Made by a program: the position numbers and the translations under genes. The notes below the pieces were generated by a model. The model made no database searches. It saw nothing but the letters and a program-made list of their open reading frames with translations, and was not told the DNA's origin. Of a DNA stretch of 64,000 nt, positions 1 to 9,176 are shown piece after piece. Numbering within the stretch: position 1 is the stretch's first letter; the number at the start of each line of letters is the position of its first letter. The DNA comes from Pirellulales bacterium (GTDB lineage: Bacteria; Planctomycetota; Planctomycetia; Pirellulales; JACPPG01): NCBI GenBank assembly GCA_036499395.1, contig DASYDW010000135.1, forward strand, positions 1 through 64,000, given 5' to 3'.

Positions 1-734
1 GCAGACGCCCGCCCAGACCGCCACGCCCACGTGCGCGCAGCAACCCAGCAAGACGCCGCCCTCACCCCCCCGTGAGAACCCGGCTTCCATACAGCCCCTA
101 CCATCGACATTCCTAACCCATTCCTCAAATCTTTCCCGAACTTTCTCTAAACGCAGTGGCCATCCGCGGCGTATGCAAATTGAGTCTCGTGGCGCGTCGT
201 AACCGGTACAAATGCGCGCCCCGTCACGACGTACCGTCGCACGTCGTGCGGATGGCAGTAGTCCTTTGTTTTGAGACATTTGTGAGCGTTGTACGAAGTC
301 GTTGACACCACTGCCTGCGAGGATAGGATGAGTCTGATGCCCGACCTGAGTCGTCCGTTTGGGATAGCATTACAGTTAGGCTCAGACCGGGATCAGAAAT
401 GTCACACGGCTTTCAGTGCCTGCACGCGAAGGACCGGGCGACGCAGGCGTCTCTATTCTGTTAAGCGCGTCCTTGCGGGTTCGCCCACGGTGCCGATGTT
501 GCAAGTCCTCGTGCCCGAGTTCTCGGGCGCCAGGACGGAACAGGCACTGTCTCGATCGAGGCCAAGGCGTACGAGGCGGCATTCTAGCTTTCCCCTGAAT
601 CTTGCTTTCGCCCGAGTTTTTGTCACCAGGTGCAGGCTCGCAAGACAAAAACGCGTCGCTTGACGGACTGCAACAGCAGGCGGGCGGAAACTGCGAATTC
701 GAAACCAATCGAGCGGATTAACGCGGAGTGAATC
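1..734. other. Region before the TPR gene, no gene supported
   Basis: I see no convincing gene here; open frames on both strands are short and overlap one another. One frame is open at the left edge and stops at 73-75, so the end of an upstream gene cannot be excluded. A sigma70-like pair, TTGACA at 302-307 and TAGGAT at 324-329 with a 16-base spacer, could drive the TPR gene but would give a leader of about 400 bases. A GGAG at 725-728 fits as ribosome binding site for the ATG at 735. Confidence 0.4.
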
Positions 735-3700
735 ATGCGTAGGTTGAACATAAAACTGGTCGTGATCTTGGCGACGACCAGTCTGCTGTCGATTGTCCTG
801 GTGGCCGTCGTCCATGCCTGGCAAATGCAACGCACGGCTCGGGTCTTGCTCTATCAGGCCGAGGAAGCACAAAAGAATGACGAGCTAGAGGAAGCAGCCT
901 CGTTCTATTCGCAGTACGTCGAATATGTGCCGGACGACGCCGACGCCGGGGCTCACATGGCGCTCTTGATGGCGGACATCGCTGAGGAGAAAGACGCCTC
1001 GCGTCAAAAGAAGATGCGGGCCTACAGCGCGCTCGAGGCGCAATTGCGCCGTCACGAGAACCGGGACGATATTCGCCGGCGCCTGGTGGATTACACGATC
1101 CTGGTCGGCCGCTGGGGCGATTCGATCGATCACATCGAAACGCTGCGCAAAGAGACCCCCAACGACGCGGAGCTGCTGACGAAGCTTGGCAAATGCCAAT
1201 ACGCACTGGATAAAAATCGTGAAGCGGAAGAGACCTTGCGAGAAGCAATCGCCGCGGACCCGAAAGAGGTCGATGCCTACATGCTGCTGGCGGTAGTGCT
1301 GCGAGAAAGGATGGGGAATCCAACCCAGGCCGATCAGATCATCGACAAGATGGTCGAGATGAACCCTGACAGCGCCAATGCGCGATTAAGCCGGGCGCAA
1401 TACGATACGCAGTTCTTCGCACGCGAGCAGGGCGTCAAGGAGCAGAAAGCCGAGATCGTCGCGCGTCAGGCACAGCGGCGCGAGGACTTGAAAAAGGCGC
1501 TGGAAATGGATCCCGATGACGCCGACACGCTGCTGTTGGCGGCTGGCGCGGCGATCGACGACAACAAAGCCGAGGAAGCACGCAGGTATCTTGAACACGG
1601 CGCGGAAAAGCACCCGGACGATGCCCGGCTGGTGCAGCAATTGATCAACCTGGACGTTTTCGAGAAACGCTTCGATGACATTGCGGAGCGATTGAAGAAG
1701 GGGCCCAAGACGGCCAGCCTGCAGCAACTCGATTTCGAGCTCAAGCTGCAGCAGCGCGACCTGGCCGGAGCGCGAAAGATCCTCGGCAATCTGGAGCAGG
1801 ATCCCGAGACTCCGACCTCGATGCTGAACTTCATGCGGGCCTGCCTGGATTACAACGAAATGAAATGGCTGGACGCCAGCCGTAAGCTGGTCGAGGCGCG
1901 GGCCGCTTTGCCGGGGTACGCCGGGCGCATCGACTTGATGCTTGGCCGGTGCTACGAAGCACTCGGCGAGCATGACCGTGAAGTGCAGGTCTACGAACGG
2001 GCCGTGGGAGAAAACCCCGGCAATGTCTTGGCCCATGCGGTTCTCGCGCAAGCACTAATGCGCGTGGGACAGAACGATCGGGCACTTGCCGAATTGCAGG
2101 CAGTGAAGAAAGCGCAAGGCGTCGACAATTTTGTGCAGTCTGCCCCCGCGCGCACGGCTTTGTTGACGCTGCTCTTGCAGCGCAATAACCGGGTTCCCGA
2201 GGCGGATCGCGATTGGAAAGACATTGACGAGATCGTCAAGGCAACGGCCAAGGCATTCCCGGACTCGCCGGAGTTGTTGATGGTCGAGGCCAACGTCCGC
2301 GAGCAGAAGGGGGATCCCGAGGCGGCGCGGAAAATGTTGCAGACGGCCACGGAAAAAGATCCGACCGACCCGAAGGCGTGGCTGGCGTTGGCGCGGCTAG
2401 AGTTTCTGAAAGACGGCGCGGCCGGGGCCATGAAATTGCTCGATAAAGCGCAAGAGCTGGGCGGCGACTCGTTTGCCCTGAGGCAAGCGCATATCGTTTA
2501 TGCTCTGCAATTGCCGGCCGATCAGGCCAAGGAAGCGCTCAAGGCGGCCGGAGATAACCTGGGAAAACTCACCGAGGATGAGCAGAATCGAGTTCTGCGA
2601 CTGGTGGGTGTGGGCTATTTCCGCCTCGACGATATGCCGCAGGCCCGCGCGATCTGGACCAAGATCGCCGAGAAAGCTCCCAACGAGCCGGATGCACAAT
2701 TCACGCTGTTCGACATCGCGGTGCGCGAAGACGACCAGGCCGCCATCAAAAAGAGCATCGCGGCGATCAAGCACTTATTCGGTGAAAGCAGTGCCGAAGC
2801 GAAATACGTCGAGGCCCGCCAGTTGGTCGTGGACGTGCGGGCGAAGCGCAGCGGTGATGCGTCGGCCACCTTGGAAAAGGCGCGGCAATTGGTTCGTCGT
2901 GCGCAGGAGCAAAGGCCGCGGTGGGCCGTGTTGGCGCGATTCGAAGGCGAAATCGACGTGCTCGACGGAAACACCGACGAGGCGATCACGCACCTGCAGC
3001 GGGCGCTGGACCTGGGGGATACCGATGTCGGCACCGCGCGCCAGGTCGCGCAATTGCTGATCTCGCGCGGCCGCGGTGACGAAGCGCGCACCTACATGGA
3101 GATGGCCAACGCCCGCGGCTCGACCGGCGATGCGGCTTCCTCGGAGATGCTCGAAATCGGCATGGCGTTGTCCGATAAGGACCTTCCTAAAGCGATCAAG
3201 TTGCTCGAGCATGCTCGCGAGCGCGATCCGAACGATCCCCAGAAGATCGTCAGCCTGGGGCAATTGCTTCCCGAGGTCGGCCGCGATGAAGAGGCCGAGA
3301 AACTATTCCGCGAACTTGTCGAGAAGCATCCGGAACTCCCCTTGGGATGGTTCGAGCTGATGCGTTTCTTGAAGACGCGACAGCGCGATGAAGACGCGAA
3401 GGAAGTCGTCCTACAGGCGCAGGAGAAGTTGCCCAAGGATCAAATCGATCTGTCGATGGCGCAGTGCTACGAGCTGCTGGGTGACATGCCGACGGCGGAA
3501 AAATATTTCTTGAAGGCGCGGGACGCGAAGCCCAATGACCTGGGTCTGGCTCGTGCGTTGGCGACGTTCTATGCCCGCATGAAGGACGGCGCGAAGGCGC
3601 GCGAGCAATTGGAACGGGTCGCGGGGGCCAAGCCGGCGAACGATGCCGATCGCGAGCACGTCGCTTGGGCGAACCGCGAGCTTGCGATCATTATCGCCGC

Positions 3701-4994
3701 GAGCGGCACCTATCAGGATTTTCGCACGGCAATGGCGCGTTTGAAGTCGCAGGACGTTAAGGCCGTTTCTTCGCTAGCGGACAAGGTGGCCATGGCGCGC
3801 TTGCTGTCCGACCGCCCCGAAGCAGATTCGCGGATGGAAGCCACGCGACTGCTGGAAGAGATCAAGAGCCAGACGAATCTTCCCCCCAACGCGCAGATGA
3901 TCTTGGCGCGGTTATACGAAGTGACGGGCAACTGGCCGAAGTGCCGGGACGAGATGATCTCCTTGTTGGGTAAGGCGAAGGACAATCCGACGTACATCGC
4001 CACGTTCGTCGAAATGCTGATCCGCAACAAGGAAGTTGACTCGGCCAAGTTCTGGCTGGCGAAGTTGGAAGCCGTGGCCCCCGATGCGGCGCTGACGGCC
4101 GCGCTCAAGGCTAGGATGTTGGTCAAGGAAGGCAAGACCGACGAGGCCGTGGCCCTCTTGCGTAATCTGCTGCCGCGCCCCATGCCGCGCGAGAAGCTGG
4201 GCTCGCTGGTCGAAATCGCCAAGTTGCTCGAGCAAATGGATGCCGACGATGCTGCCGAATCGATGTACCGCGAATACGTGGCGCTCGATCCCAAGGCGGT
4301 GTTGGTTCTGGCCGGCTACATGGGACGTCATGGCAAGCTGAAAGATGCCCTGGATCTGTGCCAGTCGGCGCTCGAGGTGCGGACCGTCGAAGAGGCCGTG
4401 CGCGAGGGGTTAACCGCACTCCGGCAGCATCAAGCCGACGCCACGAAAGAGGATTACGGGCGCGTCGAATCGTGGTTGGCCAAGGCAATCGCCAAGCGGC
4501 CCAAGGATTTGATCCTGCAACTCGAATATGCCGAACTACTCGACCTGCAAGGGCGCTATCCCGAGCTGGAAGAGATCTACATGAAGCTCTTGAAAAATCC
4601 CGAGGTGAAGGGGGTGCAGCGGGCCCTGGCGCTGAATAATCTTGCCTATCTACTGGCCGTGCAGAACAAGACCGGTGATTCGCGCAAATTCGTCGACGAA
4701 GCCATCGGGATTCTGGGTCCTCAGTCCGACCTTTTGGACACACGCGCCCTGGTGACAATGGTTCACGGAGACGCGAAGCAGGCGATCGAAGACCTGAGCC
4801 TGGCTGTCGTCGATCAACCGACCGGCACCAAGTACTTCCACCTGGCGCGAGCCCAGATGGCCAATCGCGATACGATTGCCGCTATGGAATCGTTTAGGAC
4901 GGCAACCGAGAACTACGACCTGAAGGTGGAAGACCTGCCGCCGCTCGAACAGCCGGCATTTCGCAAGCTGCAAGAGCAGGTGGAGCAGAAGTAG
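735..4994 (+). CDS. Very large membrane-anchored tetratricopeptide repeat protein
   Basis: The 1419-residue protein begins with a short basic stretch and one hydrophobic helix (about residues 7-28), with no lipobox. The rest is almost entirely alpha-helical TPR repeats, seen as recurring A-x-x-L-x-x-A-L, DP-x-D-x-x-A and G-x-x-x-E-A patterns. The helix should anchor it in the inner membrane with the repeat array outside the cytoplasm, acting as a protein-binding scaffold. No catalytic motif is visible. It ends 179 bases before a UDP-GlcNAc-type dehydrogenase gene. Long TPR proteins of this kind (PrsT-like) occur in exopolysaccharide loci linked to PEP-CTERM/exosortase systems, so a role in polysaccharide or protein export is an inference from context. 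TPR identity is firm; function is not. Confidence 0.9.
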   Translation: MRRLNIKLVVILATTSLLSIVLVAVVHAWQMQRTARVLLYQAEEAQKNDELEEAASFYSQYVEYVPDDADAGAHMALLMADIAEEKDASRQKKMRAYSALEAQLRRHENRDDIRRRLVDYTILVGRWGDSIDHIETLRKETPNDAELLTKLGKCQYALDKNREAEETLREAIAADPKEVDAYMLLAVVLRERMGNPTQADQIIDKMVEMNPDSANARLSRAQYDTQFFAREQGVKEQKAEIVARQAQRREDLKKALEMDPDDADTLLLAAGAAIDDNKAEEARRYLEHGAEKHPDDARLVQQLINLDVFEKRFDDIAERLKKGPKTASLQQLDFELKLQQRDLAGARKILGNLEQDPETPTSMLNFMRACLDYNEMKWLDASRKLVEARAALPGYAGRIDLMLGRCYEALGEHDREVQVYERAVGENPGNVLAHAVLAQALMRVGQNDRALAELQAVKKAQGVDNFVQSAPARTALLTLLLQRNNRVPEADRDWKDIDEIVKATAKAFPDSPELLMVEANVREQKGDPEAARKMLQTATEKDPTDPKAWLALARLEFLKDGAAGAMKLLDKAQELGGDSFALRQAHIVYALQLPADQAKEALKAAGDNLGKLTEDEQNRVLRLVGVGYFRLDDMPQARAIWTKIAEKAPNEPDAQFTLFDIAVREDDQAAIKKSIAAIKHLFGESSAEAKYVEARQLVVDVRAKRSGDASATLEKARQLVRRAQEQRPRWAVLARFEGEIDVLDGNTDEAITHLQRALDLGDTDVGTARQVAQLLISRGRGDEARTYMEMANARGSTGDAASSEMLEIGMALSDKDLPKAIKLLEHARERDPNDPQKIVSLGQLLPEVGRDEEAEKLFRELVEKHPELPLGWFELMRFLKTRQRDEDAKEVVLQAQEKLPKDQIDLSMAQCYELLGDMPTAEKYFLKARDAKPNDLGLARALATFYARMKDGAKAREQLERVAGAKPANDADREHVAWANRELAIIIAASGTYQDFRTAMARLKSQDVKAVSSLADKVAMARLLSDRPEADSRMEATRLLEEIKSQTNLPPNAQMILARLYEVTGNWPKCRDEMISLLGKAKDNPTYIATFVEMLIRNKEVDSAKFWLAKLEAVAPDAALTAALKARMLVKEGKTDEAVALLRNLLPRPMPREKLGSLVEIAKLLEQMDADDAAESMYREYVALDPKAVLVLAGYMGRHGKLKDALDLCQSALEVRTVEEAVREGLTALRQHQADATKEDYGRVESWLAKAIAKRPKDLILQLEYAELLDLQGRYPELEEIYMKLLKNPEVKGVQRALALNNLAYLLAVQNKTGDSRKFVDEAIGILGPQSDLLDTRALVTMVHGDAKQAIEDLSLAVVDQPTGTKYFHLARAQMANRDTIAAMESFRTATENYDLKVEDLPPLEQPAFRKLQEQVEQK

Positions 4995-5173
4995 AGTGGG
5001 CAGCCGGCAGGTACGTTGTGGCGAAGCGGGATTCCCAGCCGCTCGCGGGCGCTCTCGTCGCGGTCGCACGGTGCTTCGCTTCCGGCCCTTGACATAGCTG
5101 ACAGATTGGGAAATTTCGACGGGTTTGGCGGTGCGTTGCGTTCGATATCTACTCCGCAGGAAAGCACGTTTCC

Positions 5174-6490
5174 ATGACCTCACTCGAAACCGCCATTCGT
5201 GAGAAGACCGCCCGCGTCGGCGTGGTCGGCTTGGGATACGTCGGGTTGCCGTTGATTCGCGCCTTCGTGGCCGCGGGCTACCGAACGCTGGGCTTCGACG
5301 TCGATCAGCGCAAGGTCGATCGTCTCAAGGCCGGCGAGAGCTACATCAAGCACATTCCCTCGTCGTGGATTCGTGAATGCTTAAGCGGCGGACGCTTCGA
5401 GCCGACAGCCGATATGCGCCGCTTGTCGGAAGCTGACGCCGTGTTGATCTGCGTCCCCACACCGCTCAACGAAAGCCGCGATCCGGACCTGTTGTACGTC
5501 GAAGAAACGGCCAAGAGCATCGCCGCCGTGCTGCGGCCGGGCCAGTTGGTCGTGCTGGAAAGCACCACTTACCCAGGCACGACGCGCGACGTTGTGCTAC
5601 CGATTCTGGCGAAGAGCGGACTGAAAGTCGGCAAGGATTATTTCCTGGCCTACAGCCCCGAGCGAGAAGATCCGGGCAATCCCGACTACGGCGCCAGCGG
5701 CATTCCCAAGGTCGTGGGGGGCATGGACCCGACCAGCGCCAAGCTTACGGAAATGCTCTACAGCCAGGCCGTGGTGCGCATCGTGCCGGTGTCGAGCTGT
5801 GAGGTGGCCGAGGCGTGCAAGATTCTCGAGAACACGTACCGAGCCGTGAATATCGCGCTCGTGAACGAGCTGAAAATGCTCTACGACCGCATGGGCATCG
5901 ATGTGTGGGAAGTCATCGAAGCCGCTAAGACCAAGCCGTTCGGCTTTCAGGCTTTCTATCCGGGGCCGGGACTTGGCGGGCACTGCATTCCGATTGATCC
6001 CTTCTATTTAAGCTGGGTCGCGCGCAAGCACGGATTGCCGACGCAGTTCATCGAACTGGCCGGCCAGATCAATACCAGCATGCCGCGCTACGTGATCGAT
6101 CGCGTTGCACGCGAATTGAACGATCGCGGCAAGCCGGTGAAGGGTAGCAAAATCTGCTTGCTAGGCGTGGCTTACAAAAAGGACGTGGACGATCCCCGCG
6201 AAAGCCCCTCGTTCGAATTGATGGACCTGCTGCGCGAACGGGGCGCCGTGCTCAGCTACAACGATCCTCACGTGCCGCGATTGCCGAAGATGCGGCATCG
6301 CGAGTCCGAGGATCTCGCCAGTCAGGAACTGACGCCGCAATTCCTTGCCGCGCAGGATTGCGTGCTGATCGCCACGGATCACAGCGATTACAAGTACGAC
6401 GATATCGTGCGGCACTCGAGCCTGATCATCGACACGCGCAATGCCACAAAGGGCGTCCGCGAAAATCGCGAGAAGATCGTTAAGACTTAG
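5174..6490 (+). CDS. wbpA: Nucleotide-sugar dehydrogenase, UDP-GlcNAc 6-dehydrogenase type
   Basis: This 438-residue enzyme should oxidise C6 of a UDP-sugar to a uronate using two NAD+. The N-terminal Rossmann motif G19-L-G21-Y-V-G24 binds NAD. The catalytic cysteine is C271 in a GPGLGGHCIPIDP context, and SPEREDPGN lies at 161-169. These two signatures are typical of the WbpA branch that uses UDP-GlcNAc; UDP-glucose dehydrogenases normally have a GGSCFPKD-like cysteine motif. The product would feed surface polysaccharide synthesis. An AGGAAAG at 5158-5164 is suitably placed for the ATG at 5174, and a TTGACA lies at 5089-5094 without a good -10. The TPR protein precedes it and a UDP-xylose synthase lies 2.7 kb further on, suggesting a polysaccharide locus. 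The substrate is inferred from motifs only. Confidence 0.88.
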   Translation: MTSLETAIREKTARVGVVGLGYVGLPLIRAFVAAGYRTLGFDVDQRKVDRLKAGESYIKHIPSSWIRECLSGGRFEPTADMRRLSEADAVLICVPTPLNESRDPDLLYVEETAKSIAAVLRPGQLVVLESTTYPGTTRDVVLPILAKSGLKVGKDYFLAYSPEREDPGNPDYGASGIPKVVGGMDPTSAKLTEMLYSQAVVRIVPVSSCEVAEACKILENTYRAVNIALVNELKMLYDRMGIDVWEVIEAAKTKPFGFQAFYPGPGLGGHCIPIDPFYLSWVARKHGLPTQFIELAGQINTSMPRYVIDRVARELNDRGKPVKGSKICLLGVAYKKDVDDPRESPSFELMDLLRERGAVLSYNDPHVPRLPKMRHRESEDLASQELTPQFLAAQDCVLIATDHSDYKYDDIVRHSSLIIDTRNATKGVRENREKIVKT

Positions 6491-6538
6491 CCCGTCTTGT
6501 CCTGCAACTGGTCCGGGTTCGAGTCCCCGGAGGGGCCA
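6482..6538 (+). pseudogene. 3'-tRNA-like remnant at an island edge
   Basis: Just after the dehydrogenase stop codon lies a T-arm-like element: CCGGG (6513-6517), loop TTCGAGTC, then CCCGG (6526-6530), followed by AGGGGCC (6531-6537) and A6538, which resembles an acceptor strand plus discriminator base. The loop has eight bases instead of seven, as if one C had been inserted. Upstream, AAGAC/GTCTT (6482-6498) closes a seven-base loop like an anticodon arm, but it overlaps the coding end and may be chance. The D arm and 5' acceptor strand are absent, so this is not a working tRNA. Such 3' fragments are typical leftovers of integration into tRNA genes. Confidence 0.45.
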
Positions 6539-6850
6539 CTCTATTTGTTGGCGATATCAGGTCGATTACCGCATCATCAAACGCGGCAATCCTCGCCCGC
6601 CGAGTTGTTGGGATTACCTGCACGGCTCGGCTTTTACGGCCGCTGGCACTGCGCATTCATCAGCCAGCCACATTGCCGTCGCCTCAGATTAGCCTATCCG
6701 GCGCCACTATGCGCCCGCAGTCTGGCAAATTGACTCTGCGAAGCAGCCCCGCAATTGCACCTAGCTGAAATCATGCGGTGGCTTGCCCCTTACGCAACAC
6801 ATCTCACACGGGCGACGGCGATCATGAGCGTGGTTGGCTAATGCGACTGT
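6539..6850. other. Intergenic stretch before the ArsR gene
   Basis: I see no gene here. An upstream extension of the arsR reading frame begins at 6778, but it lacks a ribosome binding site and would run through the promoter described below, so it is not taken as coding. The base composition is more AT-rich than in neighbouring genes. Confidence 0.4.
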
Positions 6851-6890
6851 TTGACATGTCGTTATATTGCGATATATTTGACAGTAGGAG
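6851..6890 (+). promoter_or_regulatory. Promoter and probable ArsR operator
   Basis: A perfect -35 TTGACA (6851-6856) is followed after 16 bases by TATATT (6873-6878). An inverted repeat TATAT-TGCG-ATATA (6863-6876) lies in the spacer and overlaps the -10, as in self-repressed ArsR/SmtB promoters. AGGAG (6886-6890) is the ribosome binding site, so the leader would be only about 13 bases. Binding by the adjacent regulator is inferred. Confidence 0.6.
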
Positions 6891-6897
6891 CATTTGC

Positions 6898-7215
6898 ATG
6901 AAATCCACGACCAAGCGTCCGGCAACTTCAACACTCATCGCATTCGATGCGCTTGAGAAGGCGGCAGAATGCCTCAAGATCCTGGCGCATGCTCACCGCT
7001 TGCGGATTGTGCAGCTGCTTTTGCGAGATCGATACACGGTTGGGGAACTTGCCGAGTCGTGTGGCATTGCTAGCCACATGGCGTCTGAACATCTGCGATT
7101 GATGCAACGCTGTGGACTTCTTCATAGCGAAAAGGAAGGGCGAAAGACGTATTACCAGATTGCTGAGCCGCATCTGGCGGACATCATGGCTTGCGTCGAG
7201 GCACGCTTTGGTTAG
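6898..7215 (+). CDS. ArsR/SmtB-family transcriptional repressor
   Basis: A 105-residue winged-helix protein. The start at 6898 is chosen because AGGAG lies seven bases upstream; a longer frame from 6778 would include the promoter. The core has the typical ArsR order: helices with ILAHAHRLRIVQLL, then TVGELAESCGIASHMASEHLRL as recognition helix-turn-helix, then a wing around EKEGRKTYYQ. There are cysteines at C25, C55, C72 and C99. No classic arsenic CxC motif is present, and the residue pair used by sulfane-sulfur sensors such as BigR/SqrR is not obviously conserved. The gene lies 158 bases upstream of a CoA-disulfide reductase/rhodanese gene, so it probably senses a sulfur or redox signal and controls both. 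Family assignment is firm; the inducer is inferred. Confidence 0.88.
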   Translation: MKSTTKRPATSTLIAFDALEKAAECLKILAHAHRLRIVQLLLRDRYTVGELAESCGIASHMASEHLRLMQRCGLLHSEKEGRKTYYQIAEPHLADIMACVEARFG

Positions 7216-7373
7216 GAATTTTGAATAACAACAAGTCGTGCTGGTTTTCTCTGGCGTCAGCGACAATTGTGGGATCGGAATGCTAGTGGCTCGCATGCTC
7301 TGGAACCGGGGCAATGCATCAATTCTTGTAGGGTCGGCTAGATCTCTGGGATTTGCCTCAGGAGTTTAAGGTT

Positions 7374-9044
7374 ATGAAATTGCTCATCGTCGGTGGCGTA
7401 GCGGGAGGTGCCTCGGCAGCAGCCCGCGCGCGCCGCCTATCAGAGGACGCCCAGATTGTTTTGATTGAGCGAGGCCCAGACGTGTCGTTCGCAAATTGCG
7501 GACTTCCCTATTTTATCGGCGGCGAAATTGCCGAACGAGACAAACTGCTCGTCGTCACACCTGAACTGTTACGGACTCGATTCAAGCTGGATGTACGAGC
7601 CCGTTCATCAGTCGAATCGATTGATCGCGTCGGAAAAACGATTCGAATTCGTGATCTTGCTTCGGAACGAGAATATGACGAAACGTACGACAAGCTGATT
7701 CTCGCGCCCGGAGCGGCGCCTATTCGGCCTCCGCTGTCCGGCATCGACTTGCCTGGAATCTTTACGCTGCGAAATCTGGAAGACACGGATCGCATCGTGA
7801 AGACGATCGGACAGGGCGTGCGGCAGGCGGTCGTGGTCGGAGGAGGGTTCATTGGACTTGAGTTGGTTGAAAATCTCGTTCGTCGGGGTATTCAGACCAC
7901 TATGGTCGAGCGAAACCATCAGGTGCTCCCGCCATTCGATCAAGAGATGACCACCCCCATAGCCGAACAACTTATCAATCACGGCGTCTCCTTGCTGCTC
8001 GGACAGACTGCGGAAGCATTGGAGCAAACCGATGACGGACTCATGGTCCGATTAACTTCGGGCCAGAATCTATACGCTCAATTGGTCGTCTTTGGAGTAG
8101 GTGTGCGACCTGAAAACCAACTGGCGGTTGATGCAGGGCTGGAGGTTGGCCCTCGTGGTGGCATTCGAGTCAACGATCATCTTCAGACCACCGATCCCGA
8201 TATCTACGCAGTCGGAGATGCCATCGAAGTTAAGGATTTCGTGACGGGGGAGCCGACTCAAGTTCCTTTAGCCGGTCCAGCAAACCGCCAAGGACGCATC
8301 GCCGCAGATAACGTCTTTGGGCGAACGGTTAGCTATCGTGGCACTCAAGGCACTGCGATTGTCCGAGTCTTCAATCTTACTGCGGCGATGACGGGAGCAT
8401 CGGAGAAAACACTAAGGCGAATTAATCGCCCATACCGCAAGGTCTATGTTCACCCGATGCACCATGCCGGTTACTACCCCGGTGCGGAGGCGATGACGCT
8501 CAAGGTGTTGTTCGATCCGCAAAAAGGCAAAATACTTGGAGCCCAGGCGGTAGGCGGGGCAGGTGTGGACAAGCGAATTGACGTACTGGCTGTGGCGCTC
8601 CAAGCTGGCCTGACGGTCTTCGACCTGGAAGAGATGGAGCTTGCCTACTCGCCACAATACGGTTCGGCAAAAGACCCAATCAACATGGCGGGCTTTGTGG
8701 CTAGTGGACTGCTGCGCGGTGAACATCCGCAGGTCGATGCCGAAGCATTGCCGACCAATCGAAACGAACAGCCTCCATTCTTAGTTGATGTGCGAACGGC
8801 CAAAGAGTTCGCCGCCGGGCACATTCCCGATGCGGTCAATTTTCCGGTAGATGAAATACGGCAACGCTTAGATGAGCTTCCGCGTGACCGAACGATTGCT
8901 GCTTATTGCCAGGTGGGGCAACGAGGTTATTTGGCGACCCGGATTTTACGACAGAACGGATTCGATGCGGTCAATGTCGGTGGCGGGTACAAGACGTACA
9001 GCCTGTTTCACGCTAAGCGCAATCCCGAAGAGACCACCAAGTAA
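7374..9044 (+). CDS. CoA-disulfide reductase with C-terminal rhodanese domain
   Basis: This 556-residue flavoprotein has an FAD-binding GGVAGGASAA motif at the N-terminus, the single redox cysteine C42 in FANCGLPYFIGG, a second nucleotide-binding motif (VVVGGGFIGLE), the FAD motif YAVGDA, and a dimerisation domain. A rhodanese domain follows (about 470-545) with active-site C512 in CQVGQRG. Enzymes of this CoADR-RHD layout reduce CoA disulfides, persulfides or polysulfides with NAD(P)H. The ATG at 7374 is chosen because CAGGAG lies nine bases upstream; a TTG seven codons earlier would overlap that site. With the ArsR gene it forms a sulfur-handling unit that is visibly more AT-rich than its neighbours, consistent with transfer. 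Confidence 0.9.
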   Translation: MKLLIVGGVAGGASAAARARRLSEDAQIVLIERGPDVSFANCGLPYFIGGEIAERDKLLVVTPELLRTRFKLDVRARSSVESIDRVGKTIRIRDLASEREYDETYDKLILAPGAAPIRPPLSGIDLPGIFTLRNLEDTDRIVKTIGQGVRQAVVVGGGFIGLELVENLVRRGIQTTMVERNHQVLPPFDQEMTTPIAEQLINHGVSLLLGQTAEALEQTDDGLMVRLTSGQNLYAQLVVFGVGVRPENQLAVDAGLEVGPRGGIRVNDHLQTTDPDIYAVGDAIEVKDFVTGEPTQVPLAGPANRQGRIAADNVFGRTVSYRGTQGTAIVRVFNLTAAMTGASEKTLRRINRPYRKVYVHPMHHAGYYPGAEAMTLKVLFDPQKGKILGAQAVGGAGVDKRIDVLAVALQAGLTVFDLEEMELAYSPQYGSAKDPINMAGFVASGLLRGEHPQVDAEALPTNRNEQPPFLVDVRTAKEFAAGHIPDAVNFPVDEIRQRLDELPRDRTIAAYCQVGQRGYLATRILRQNGFDAVNVGGGYKTYSLFHAKRNPEETTK

Positions 9045-9176
9045 GGAGAGATTGGCCCGTGTGCTTTGGCTAAAAATCCGACACAGAACTGGCGACCTGA
9101 GTTACGCTCCGCAATTCGCGGCGCTGCGTGACCCCGCTGCCATCCCACCGCGATATTCTCGAACGACTTGCGTCCG

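Noticed and set aside
6482-6538. A complete tRNA gene
   Set aside because: No D arm or 5' acceptor strand can be formed upstream, and the T loop has eight bases.
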